Source: RGIG8700 sp045535635 (GTDB lineage Bacteria > Bacillota > Clostridia > RGIG6154). Taken from it: a stretch of 6,515 nt of DNA. A model generated the notes under the pieces. That model was not told the DNA's origin and ran no database searches. It worked only from the letters and a program-made list of their open reading frames with translations. The position numbers and the translations under genes were made by a program. Positions 1-4,703 of the stretch are shown in pieces. The stretch is from assembly GCA_045535635.1 (NCBI GenBank), contig JAZSLZ010000080.1:1-6515 (forward strand). The letters are read 5' to 3'. Position 1 is the stretch's first letter; every line of letters begins with the position of its first letter.

Positions 1-16
1 ACTGAGCCACACCTCG
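1..16 (-). tRNA. Probable 5' end of a tRNA cut by the window edge
   Basis: On the minus strand the bases from 16 down to 1 read CGAGGTGTGGCTCAGT. This fits a tRNA start: seven acceptor-stem bases (CGAGGTG), then T8, G9, the D-stem strand GCTC, A14 and G15. The tRNA-Gly elsewhere in this window has the same TGGCTCAGT string at the same offset. A C at position 1 is common in bacterial tRNA-Pro, so proline is one possible identity, but the anticodon lies outside the window. Only 16 bases are visible, so the call rests on one motif and cannot be folded. Confidence 0.5.
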
Positions 17-20
17 TTAT

Positions 21-44
21 AAAAAGCACACCTAGGTGTGCTTA
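21..44 (-). terminator. Rho-independent terminator after ybaB
   Basis: A perfect 20-base palindrome at 24-43 (AAGCACAC, loop CTAG, GTGTGCTT) forms an 8-bp stem. On the minus strand it is followed by a short U-run. It begins 5 bases after the ybaB stop codon and would end the dnaX-ybaB transcript. The opposite side also carries a T-run (46-50), so it could work in both directions. It lies only a few bases before the probable tRNA at 16-1. Confidence 0.75.
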
Positions 45-48
45 ATTT

Positions 49-396
49 TTAGAACAATCCGGGAATATTCATTCCACCGGTAAGCTTACCCATCTGTTCA
101 GATGAAGTTTTTTCTGCTTTAGCAAGTGCCTCTTTTACAGCAGAAAGAACTAAATCTTCAAGCATTTCAACATCGTCAGGATCAACCGCTTCCGGATTAA
201 TTTTAATTGATACTATTTCTTTTTTAGCAGTAGCAGTAACAGTAACCATTCCTCCGCCTGAAGAAGCTTCTACTGTAAGATTATCTAAATCTTCCTGCAT
301 CTTTAACATATCCTGTTGAAGCTTTTGTGCCTGTTTCATCATCTGATTCATATTCATTCCGCCCATACCGCCCATTGGAAATTTGTTTTTAGCCAT
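49..396 (-). CDS. ybaB: YbaB/EbfC family nucleoid-associated protein
   Basis: This 115-residue protein belongs to the YbaB/EbfC family, small dimeric DNA-binding proteins that coat the nucleoid. The N-terminus is rich in Met and Gly, followed by the family's typical NQMMKQAQKLQQDM helix (residues about 17-30). The central part carries the characteristic SSGGGMVTVTATAKKEIVSIKINPEAVDPDD segment split over residues about 45-75, and a C-terminal helix contains EDLVLSAVKEAL. Length is typical. The ATG is preceded by GAGAGGAT, a Shine-Dalgarno site that overlaps the dnaX stop codon, which suggests translational coupling. The gene lies 12 bases after dnaX, the conserved Firmicute order (yaaK in Bacillus). 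The family is certain. The exact role in vivo is not settled for most species, though a link with recombination and repair is often proposed from its neighbours. Confidence 0.95.
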   Translation of the reverse strand: MAKNKFPMGGMGGMNMNQMMKQAQKLQQDMLKMQEDLDNLTVEASSGGGMVTVTATAKKEIVSIKINPEAVDPDDVEMLEDLVLSAVKEALAKAEKTSSEQMGKLTGGMNIPGLF

Positions 397-408
397 TTTT
401 ATATCCTC

Positions 409-2016
409 TCATTCTTCAATCTTTACTATATCTGGAAACTTTTCGGCAAGCTGTTCAATTTTCTCCTGTACGCTTACCTGTTTAACAGGAGATTGTTTAA
501 AATCCGAGGCTTCCTCCTCAAGTTTAAATGCCACCTTAATGTTTTTTCCGGTGCATTCATAAATTGCTTTTTCTATTATAGCACAATTTTCAGACTTATC
601 AACTAATTTCTTGTTAACTTCCATACTCTTTTTGAAAACTATATTCAATTTGTCACCATTTTCGTATGGGTTAGCGTAAGAAATAGCAGAAGAAAGAAGT
701 ACATTACCTTCACGTGCTATAAGATTAACAACTTCAGACCATGCTGAGATAACACCTGTTGTCTGTGGTGAAACAACCGAAACATCTACAGTTTCAATCT
801 TCTTTTCAACAGGTTCTTCAACAGTTTTAGGTTGTACATAAGCAGGTTCAGGTTTAACAGTAGCAACCGGTGTAACCTGACGACTGTATTCAACATTAGG
901 CATAACCGGAATTTGTGAAGCCTGTTTGTTATATGAATTAGCAAGTGTTACAAGACCAACCTCAAGAATTACTTTTGGATTTGGTGCTTCTTTTTGCATT
1001 TTGTATAAATCAGTTAAACTTCTTACTATATTGACAATTTCACCTGGTGTAAAATCTTTGCTGTATTCTTTAAATTTACTTGCTCTGTCACTTGAAATCT
1101 GCAATACATCCTCAGGTGAAGAGACATACGAAGCTATCATAAGGCATCTGAAATGTTCAATAAAATACACCGTAAGAAGTATGGGGTCTCTTCCCTCTCG
1201 TATTGCTTTTTCTGAAAGTTCGATAATAGTAGGAATATCTTGTTTTGAAATTGCTCTTGACATTTCAAATAAAGTTGTATCGTCAACAATTCCAAGAACC
1301 TTAGTAGCAATTTCTCCTGTAACCGTGTCATGACCAAAAGAAATACACTTATCAAGAATAGAAAGACCATCTCGAAGTGAACCATCAGCCGCATAAGCAA
1401 CTGTATTAAGTGCTTCCTCATCCACATTAACACCTGACTGTTCACAAACAAATTCAAGCCTGTCTTTTATTTCATTTGAAGAAATTCTTCTAAAATCAAA
1501 TCTCTGACATCTGGACATAATAGTTGCAGGAATTTTATGATATTCAGTAGTTGCCAATATAAAAATAACATGTTCAGGTGGCTCTTCTAATGTTTTAAGC
1601 AGAGCATTAAAAGCATTAGTAGAAAGCATATGAACCTCGTCTATTATGTAGACTTTATGATTAAGCATAACAGGTGGATATACCACCTCATCAATAACAT
1701 TTCTGATATTTTCTACGCTGTTATTAGATGCAGCGTCGATTTCAATTACATCTACTGCACTTTGATTTAAAATTGATTTACACGCAGCACATTCGTTACA
1801 GGGGTTAGCACCTTTTCTATTAGTACAATTAACTGCTCTGGATAATATACGTGCAGTAGTTGTTTTTCCTGTTCCTCTTGTACCACAAAAGAGATAAGCA
1901 TGAGCTACTTTACCGTTTTCTATCTGGTTAGACAGAGAACGAACAATATGGTCCTGACCAACAACATCTGAAAACTCTTCAGGTCTGAATTTTCGGTAAA
2001 GTGCCTGATATTCCAT
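409..2016 (-). CDS. dnaX: DNA polymerase III subunit gamma/tau
   Basis: DnaX is the ATPase of the sliding-clamp loader of the replicative polymerase. The 535-residue product shows a full AAA+ module: Walker A GTRGTGKT at residues 45-52, four zinc-ligand cysteines (C64, C73, C76, C79), Walker B with D126-E127 in IIDEVH, sensor 1 ATTE at 155-158, the SRC motif with its arginine finger at 168-170, and sensor 2 in GSLRDGLSILD (R215). Domain III follows, then a Pro/Glu/Val-rich linker (about 390-415) and a C-terminal tau-like domain starting near SAWSEVVNL. The start is set by AAGGAGG (2023-2029), 6 bases before ATG at 2016. The length fits a Firmicute protein made as one full product. I saw no obvious slippery A-run like the one in E. 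coli dnaX. It lies directly downstream of the SRP RNA, and its stop overlaps the Shine-Dalgarno site of ybaB. Confidence 0.97.
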   Translation of the reverse strand: MEYQALYRKFRPEEFSDVVGQDHIVRSLSNQIENGKVAHAYLFCGTRGTGKTTTARILSRAVNCTNRKGANPCNECAACKSILNQSAVDVIEIDAASNNSVENIRNVIDEVVYPPVMLNHKVYIIDEVHMLSTNAFNALLKTLEEPPEHVIFILATTEYHKIPATIMSRCQRFDFRRISSNEIKDRLEFVCEQSGVNVDEEALNTVAYAADGSLRDGLSILDKCISFGHDTVTGEIATKVLGIVDDTTLFEMSRAISKQDIPTIIELSEKAIREGRDPILLTVYFIEHFRCLMIASYVSSPEDVLQISSDRASKFKEYSKDFTPGEIVNIVRSLTDLYKMQKEAPNPKVILEVGLVTLANSYNKQASQIPVMPNVEYSRQVTPVATVKPEPAYVQPKTVEEPVEKKIETVDVSVVSPQTTGVISAWSEVVNLIAREGNVLLSSAISYANPYENGDKLNIVFKKSMEVNKKLVDKSENCAIIEKAIYECTGKNIKVAFKLEEEASDFKQSPVKQVSVQEKIEQLAEKFPDIVKIEE

Positions 2017-2022
2017 AACTTT

Positions 2023-2029
2023 CCTCCTT
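2023..2029 (-). promoter_or_regulatory. Ribosome binding site of dnaX, abutting the SRP RNA 3' end
   Basis: AAGGAGG is complementary to the 16S rRNA tail and lies 6 bases before the dnaX ATG. It begins one base after a run of five T (2034-2030, minus strand) that follows the closing helix of the SRP RNA. The end of the RNA gene and the translation start of dnaX are therefore packed together. Termination at this U-run would remove dnaX from the transcript. Confidence 0.85.
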
Positions 2030-2035
2030 AAAAAT

Positions 2036-2310
2036 TAAGCCACACAGTCTCACATCGAAAATCAAGTATATACGCTTCTTTATTTATCGACTCAAATCAG
2101 GCACCCTTAAGTCACATTGTAAAATTCGCTTATTGCTGCTTGGTTCCCCACCTGACAAGGTTCACGACTTACAATTGCTCAAGACCCAATTCTCAACATC
2201 TCCAAATAAAGGCAGACTATACACTTAAAGTCCTCAATGAGACCATCACCTCTGCTATAGCGGATTGCAGATTCAGGGCACCGCTACCTCCCCGGCTAGT
2301 GTGACATGGT
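2036..2310 (-). ncRNA. ffs: Signal recognition particle RNA, large Gram-positive type (ends approximate)
   Basis: This is the RNA core of the particle that, with Ffh, targets nascent membrane and secreted proteins. From the 5' side it has the Alu-domain signature TAGCCGGGGAGGTAGCGGTG, followed by CTGCAATCCGCT, matching Bacillus scRNA closely. The S domain keeps the helix 8 signature GTCAGGTGGGGAACCAAGCAGC as two halves (GTCAGGT and AAGCAGC) around a GGAA loop at 2147-2144, where Ffh binds. Both ends pair (GTCACAC at 2305-2299 with GTGTGGC at 2045-2039). Helix 5 pairing is visible: 2244-2237 with 2053-2046, 2226-2218 with 2072-2064, and 2211-2204 with 2085-2078. The length of about 275 bases agrees with the 271-base Bacillus RNA. 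The exact ends are inferred. The gene lies directly before dnaX, as in Bacillus. Confidence 0.96.
2067..2095 (-). promoter_or_regulatory. Possible internal promoter for dnaX inside the SRP RNA gene
   Basis: On the minus strand TTGAGT (2095-2090) is followed after 17 bases by TATATA (2072-2067), a fair match to a sigma-A promoter. A start near 2060 would give dnaX a leader of about 43 bases and let it be expressed independently of the SRP RNA. The same bases also form helix 5 of the SRP RNA, which makes this stretch AT-rich anyway, so the match could be chance. Confidence 0.35.
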
Positions 2311-2335
2311 TATTTAACCGCAATGCGGATAAATA
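2311..2335 (-). other. Hairpin in the SRP RNA 5' leader, possible processing site
   Basis: Between the promoter and the mature 5' end, TATTTA (2335-2330) and CCGC (2328-2325) pair with GCGG (2321-2318) and TAAATA (2316-2311). One T-T mismatch and a 3-base loop give a stem of 10 pairs plus the mismatch. The stem ends directly before the expected mature SRP RNA. In Bacillus the scRNA precursor is trimmed by RNase III, so a processing role is plausible but inferred. Confidence 0.55.
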
Positions 2336-2350
2336 CAAACTTACCATATT

Positions 2351-2379
2351 ATTTTAACAAATAATATCCCTTTTGTCAA
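2351..2379 (-). promoter_or_regulatory. Promoter of the SRP RNA (and probably dnaX-ybaB)
   Basis: The -35 box TTGACA (2379-2374) is perfect. The -10 box TAAAAT (2356-2351) lies after a 17-base spacer, the optimal sigma-A arrangement. Transcription should start near 2344, about 34 bases before the mature SRP RNA. A strong promoter is expected for this abundant RNA. It begins about 25 bases after the terminator hairpin of the upstream transporter gene. Confidence 0.85.
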
Positions 2380-2395
2380 TTATTATTAGTTTATA

Positions 2396-2426
2396 GCAAA
2401 TAAATATTCCCTCTTTCGAGGGAATA
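2396..2426 (-). terminator. Rho-independent terminator of the transporter gene
   Basis: A 9-bp stem at 2405-2426 (TATTCCCTC with GAGGGAATA) closes on a GAAA loop, read on the minus strand, and is followed by a U-rich tail broken by A. It starts 5 bases after the transporter stop codon. The tail is weaker than that of the tRNA-Gly terminator, so some read-through into the SRP RNA gene is possible. Confidence 0.75.
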
Positions 2427-2430
2427 GAAA

Positions 2431-3828
2431 TTATATAATGCCGATTGACTTAAGGAATACTGCTAAAAGTAAAACCGGTGCTATATATTTTATTATTACA
2501 ACATAAAGTCCTTTTTTCTTAAACTTATGACCGCTTTTTTCCATTTCTTCAATCGCCCACTTAGGCTTAACAATCCAGCCGATTAATATACATGTAAAGA
2601 GCGAAATAATAGGCATAAGGAAGCTATTACTGATATAATCAAGAAGATCAAGAAGTTGTCCTGTTGAACCTGTTGGAAGCATCATATCGAAATAGAAAAC
2701 ATTATAACCCATACATACAATAATTGATGCCAAAGCAGATAAAACTGTAATAACAAGACTTACTTTCTTTCTTGATGCTTTAAACATTTCCATACATGAT
2801 GAAACAATTGTTTCCATAATAGAAACGCTGGAGGTAAGTGCTGCAAATGCAACCATTACAAAGAATAGCACACCGACAACAGTACCTATATTCCCCATTG
2901 CATTAAATACTTTAGGAAGTACAATAAACATAAGTCCTGCTCCTGAGCTTTCAAGACCTTCCGCTCCCATAAAAGCATATACAGCCGGTATAACCATCAT
3001 ACCTGCAAGTACGGCAACGCCTGTATCAAATATTTCAATGCGTGTTATGTTTTTACTTAAATCAACATCATCTTTTACATAGGCACCATAAGTAATCATA
3101 ATACCCATAGAAACACTCAATGAATAGAACAACTGACTAAGGGCTGAAAGAACAATTCCCATAAATTTACTGAATGTTATTCCATCAAATCTAGGTATAA
3201 GATAAATACCAAGACCCTGAAGACCTGTTCTTGTAACACCTTCAGCATCAGTATGCTTAAGGCAAAGTGAGAAAATTGCAATACCTATTACCATTACGAT
3301 TAAACCAGGCATAACATATTTTGAAAATTTTTCAATTCCTTTTTCAACGCCCTTATAAACAACAAAAGCTGTTAACGCAAGGAAAAGGAACATAAATATT
3401 ATTGGTGCAACAGGAGATGTGATAAAATCTGTAAAATATCCATCAACTGCGGCAGCACCTGTTTTTCCTGTACAATAAACAAGGATATACTTTACAACCC
3501 ATCCTCCAATTACAGAGTAATAAGTCATTATTGTTGCAGGAACAATAAAAGTTAATATACCTAAGAATTTCCATTTCTTGCCTATGGAAGCATACGCGTT
3601 TATGGCATTCATTTTAGTTTTTCTGCCAATAATAAGGTCAGTGGCAAGAAGAGTATATCCAAAAGTTAAAATTAAAATAAGGTAAACTATAAGGAATAAA
3701 CCACCACCGCCTTGAGCAGCTAAATATGGAAATCTCCATATATTTCCAAGTCCTACTGCACTTCCTGCAGCTGCAAGTACAAAACCTATAGAACTGGAAA
3801 AGGAAGCTTTTTTTGTTTTATTTTCCAT
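2431..3828 (-). CDS. Neurotransmitter:sodium symporter (SNF) family transporter, probably for an amino acid
   Basis: This 465-residue membrane protein belongs to the SLC6-like family of LeuT, MhsT and Tyt1, which move amino acids or amines inward with sodium. TM1 holds the signature GSAVGLGNIWRFPYLAAQGG (residues 22-41), whose unwound part forms substrate and sodium sites. TM6 holds SLSVSMGIMITYGAYV (236-251). TM8 holds AALTSSVSIME (329-339), the Na2-site Thr-Ser pair of LeuT. I count about 11 membrane helices, the last at about 442-463, so it resembles the 11-helix bacterial members lacking TM12. The frame is open to an ATG at 3891, but that lies upstream of the promoter at 3863-3891. The ATG at 3828 (MENKTKK) follows GAAAGGA with a rather long gap of 12 bases. 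A GTG at 3837 is the alternative start. It has its own promoter and terminator. The substrate cannot be told from the sequence. Confidence 0.95.
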   Translation of the reverse strand: MENKTKKASFSSSIGFVLAAAGSAVGLGNIWRFPYLAAQGGGGLFLIVYLILILTFGYTLLATDLIIGRKTKMNAINAYASIGKKWKFLGILTFIVPATIMTYYSVIGGWVVKYILVYCTGKTGAAAVDGYFTDFITSPVAPIIFMFLFLALTAFVVYKGVEKGIEKFSKYVMPGLIVMVIGIAIFSLCLKHTDAEGVTRTGLQGLGIYLIPRFDGITFSKFMGIVLSALSQLFYSLSVSMGIMITYGAYVKDDVDLSKNITRIEIFDTGVAVLAGMMVIPAVYAFMGAEGLESSGAGLMFIVLPKVFNAMGNIGTVVGVLFFVMVAFAALTSSVSIMETIVSSCMEMFKASRKKVSLVITVLSALASIIVCMGYNVFYFDMMLPTGSTGQLLDLLDYISNSFLMPIISLFTCILIGWIVKPKWAIEEMEKSGHKFKKKGLYVVIIKYIAPVLLLAVFLKSIGII

Positions 3829-3862
3829 TAATAACACTCGTCCTTTCAAAAAAATATGTAAT

Positions 3863-3891
3863 ATTATATCAAATAAAGATAAATTTAGCAA
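3863..3891 (-). promoter_or_regulatory. Promoter of the SNF-family transporter
   Basis: On the minus strand the -35 box is TTGCTA (3891-3886). The -10 box is a perfect TATAAT (3868-3863) after 17 bases, with TG one base before it as an extended -10. A start near 3856 gives a leader of about 28 bases and rules out translation from the ATG at 3891. Confidence 0.8.
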
Positions 3892-3959
3892 TACTTTGAC
3901 AAATCTTTTTTTGTTTAATATGTACTAAGTACCTTAGAATATTTTTTTTAGTTAAAAGT

Positions 3960-3988
3960 AAAAAAACACTTGCAAATCGCAAGTGCTT
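3960..3988 (-). terminator. Rho-independent terminator of tRNA-Gly
   Basis: On the minus strand AAGCACTTGC pairs with GCAAGTGTTT around a GATTT loop, a stem of up to 10 bp including a G-U pair. It is followed by a run of T (3966-3960). It begins a few bases after the tRNA CCA end. The T-run at 3987-3992 on the plus side would also let it act in reverse. Confidence 0.85.
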
Positions 3989-3993
3989 TTTTC

Positions 3994-4068
3994 TGGAGCG
4001 GAAGACGAGATTCGAACTCGCGACGTTCACCTTGGCAAGGTGACGCTCTACCACTGAGCCACTCCCGC
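3994..4068 (-). tRNA. tRNA-Gly (anticodon GCC), CCA encoded
   Basis: Read on the minus strand the 75 bases fold as a full cloverleaf. The acceptor strands are GCGGGAG and CTTCCGC with one G-U pair. The D arm is GCTC AGTGGTA GAGC. The anticodon arm is TCACC TTGCCAA GGTGA, giving anticodon GCC for the GGC and GGU glycine codons. The T arm is GCGAG TTCGAAT CTCGT, followed by discriminator T and encoded CCA. It has its own promoter and terminator and so is a single-gene unit. Confidence 0.97.
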
Positions 4069-4086
4069 ATCTCTTCAACGAAAGAT

Positions 4087-4115
4087 ATTATAACACAACA
4101 ATTTCAATTTGTAAA
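4087..4115 (-). promoter_or_regulatory. Promoter of tRNA-Gly
   Basis: On the minus strand TTTACA (4115-4110) is followed after 17 bases by TATAAT (4092-4087), with a TG one base before the -10 box. Transcription should start near 4080, about 12 bases before the tRNA. The stretch upstream to 4135 is almost pure A and T, which may act as an UP element. I see no GC-stem terminator for the gene ending at 4135. Confidence 0.85.
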
Positions 4116-4134
4116 TACTTTTTTTAAAAAATTT

Positions 4135-4464
4135 TTATTTTTTATATTTAGGGCTTCTATCCTTACTTTTCATACAAAGAAAATAAATAACAAACAATGT
4201 GCCTATAGGAAAAATCAAAGACGCAAACAACCACAATTTTGATTTCCCTGCATCAATTAATCTTCTTGCACTTGCAGATGCAAAAGGAATAACCGCAACA
4301 AATATATACAGTGATCCAAGAAAAGGGAAATTAATGGCAACACCTAAAACTTGTAAAGCAAAGCCAATAATAACATTAACAAGAGAAAACATCCAATATT
4401 CTTTTCTCCCCATTCTTCCGTTTAAATCTGCATAATTTTTAAATGCCTGAAAATAATACTTCAC
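4135..4464 (-). CDS. DUF805 family small membrane protein
   Basis: The 109-residue product matches the DUF805 family (YhaH/YhaI-like), small inner-membrane proteins of unknown biochemical function. Visible marks are the N-terminal YADLNGRMGRKEYW (residues 11-24, the family GRxxRxEYW motif) and SARRLIDAGKS (65-75, the family RRLxDxGxS motif). There are three hydrophobic segments at about 24-43, 47-64 and 77-97, and a basic C-terminal tail. The start is a GTG at 4464: AGAGGTGA lies just before it, and the product then begins MKYYFQAFKNYADLNGR, which is how family members begin. The ATG at 4500 lies inside the promoter and is not used. The gene diverges from the folT-folC operon. No terminator with a GC stem is visible after it, so it may read into tRNA-Gly. 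Confidence 0.92.
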   Translation of the reverse strand: MKYYFQAFKNYADLNGRMGRKEYWMFSLVNVIIGFALQVLGVAINFPFLGSLYIFVAVIPFASASARRLIDAGKSKLWLFASLIFPIGTLFVIYFLCMKSKDRSPKYKK

Positions 4465-4481
4465 AATATCACCTCTAACGT

Positions 4482-4510
4482 ATTTTACTGCAATTATCAA
4501 AAAAGGTCAA
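4482..4510 (-). promoter_or_regulatory. Promoter of the DUF805 gene
   Basis: On the minus strand TTGACC (4510-4505) is followed after 17 bases by TAAAAT (4487-4482). Transcription should start near 4476, so the leader before GTG at 4464 is only about 12 bases and consists almost entirely of the ribosome binding site. Its -35 box is 7 bp from the -35 box of the divergent folT promoter. Confidence 0.75.
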
Positions 4511-4517
4511 GTCTGTA

Positions 4518-4546
4518 TTGACTTTTTTCACTAATTATGTTAACAT
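4518..4546 (+). promoter_or_regulatory. Promoter of the folT-folC operon
   Basis: TTGACT (4518-4523) is followed after 17 bases by TAACAT (4541-4546), with a TG one base before the -10 box (extended -10). The expected start near 4552-4554 coincides with the first bases of the THF riboswitch, so the riboswitch forms the very 5' end of the mRNA. Confidence 0.8.
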
Positions 4547-4551
4547 TTTAT

Positions 4552-4650
4552 CTGCAAAGTAGAGATTTGTGCGTTAAGTGAGAAAAGAACGGGAAGTTGT
4601 CTTTTCTACGAAAGGTTCACCTGCGGTACATATCTCGCATTCCGTTGCAG
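4552..4650 (+). promoter_or_regulatory. Tetrahydrofolate (THF) riboswitch, class I, controlling folT-folC
   Basis: This mRNA leader element binds reduced folates and lowers expression of folate uptake or synthesis genes. The conserved string GCGTTAAGTG at 4571-4580 and the 3' part GCGGTACAT...CGCATTCCG match the class as I remember it from the Eubacterium siraeum example. Helices can be drawn: P1 is 4552-4557 with 4645-4650. P2 is 4562-4571 with 4627-4636, with one U-U mismatch. P3 is 4581-4588 with 4600-4607, 8 perfect pairs. A small hairpin lies at 4613-4622. The loop of P3 (CGGGA, 4590-4594) can pair with TTCCG (4640-4644), the class pseudoknot. It lies directly before a folate transporter gene, which supports the call strongly. 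Confidence 0.95.
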
Positions 4651-4700
4651 AAAGAGAATATAACTTATCCCCTTTTTGCAATCCGCAGAAAGGATTTTTT
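4645..4700 (+). promoter_or_regulatory. Riboswitch expression platform with two exclusive hairpins
   Basis: TTGCAGAAAG (4645-4654), which contains the 3' strand of riboswitch helix P1, can form a 10-pair stem with CTTTTTGCAA (4672-4681), including one G-U pair. Alternatively AATCC (4680-4684) pairs with GGATT (4692-4696), covering the GGA of the folT Shine-Dalgarno site AAAGGA (4689-4694) and leading into a T-run (4695-4700). The first stem excludes P1 and overlaps the second by two bases. This suggests that bound THF stabilises P1, releases 4672-4681 and lets the second hairpin hide the ribosome site or end transcription. The pairings are seen; the direction of switching is inferred. Confidence 0.65.
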
Positions 4701-4703
4701 ATT

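Noticed and set aside
316..1457. Open frames opposite to or out of frame with ybaB and dnaX (316-606, 926-1333, 1137-1457)
   Set aside because: Each lies inside strongly conserved coding sequence of ybaB or dnaX and shows no domain of its own.
409..2016. Programmed frameshift in dnaX producing a short gamma form as in E. coli
   Set aside because: I found no obvious A-rich slippery heptamer followed by a strong hairpin near the end of the AAA+ domains, and Firmicute dnaX usually makes one product.
2036..2310. The gene-free stretch between dnaX and the transporter as an IS element, riboswitch or CRISPR relic
   Set aside because: The SRP RNA Alu and S domain signatures, end pairing and helix 5 pairing explain the whole stretch.
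3829..3891. Upstream extension of the transporter frame to an ATG at 3891
   Set aside because: It spans the promoter boxes at 3863-3891, so it would not be transcribed, and family members start near MENK.
3869..4242. Open frames on both strands across the tRNA-Gly (3869-4078 minus, 3970-4242 plus)
   Set aside because: They run through a well-folded tRNA, its promoter and its terminator, and show no protein family features.
4199..4435. Plus-strand open frame opposite the DUF805 gene
   Set aside because: It is the antisense of a recognisable membrane protein with a good promoter and ribosome site and shows no family features.
4578..4703. N-terminal extension of folT in frame from an ATG at 4578
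   Set aside because: The stretch is the riboswitch and its expression platform. The extension has no Shine-Dalgarno site, and its residues look unlike an S component, while ATG 4704 has AAAGGA at good spacing.
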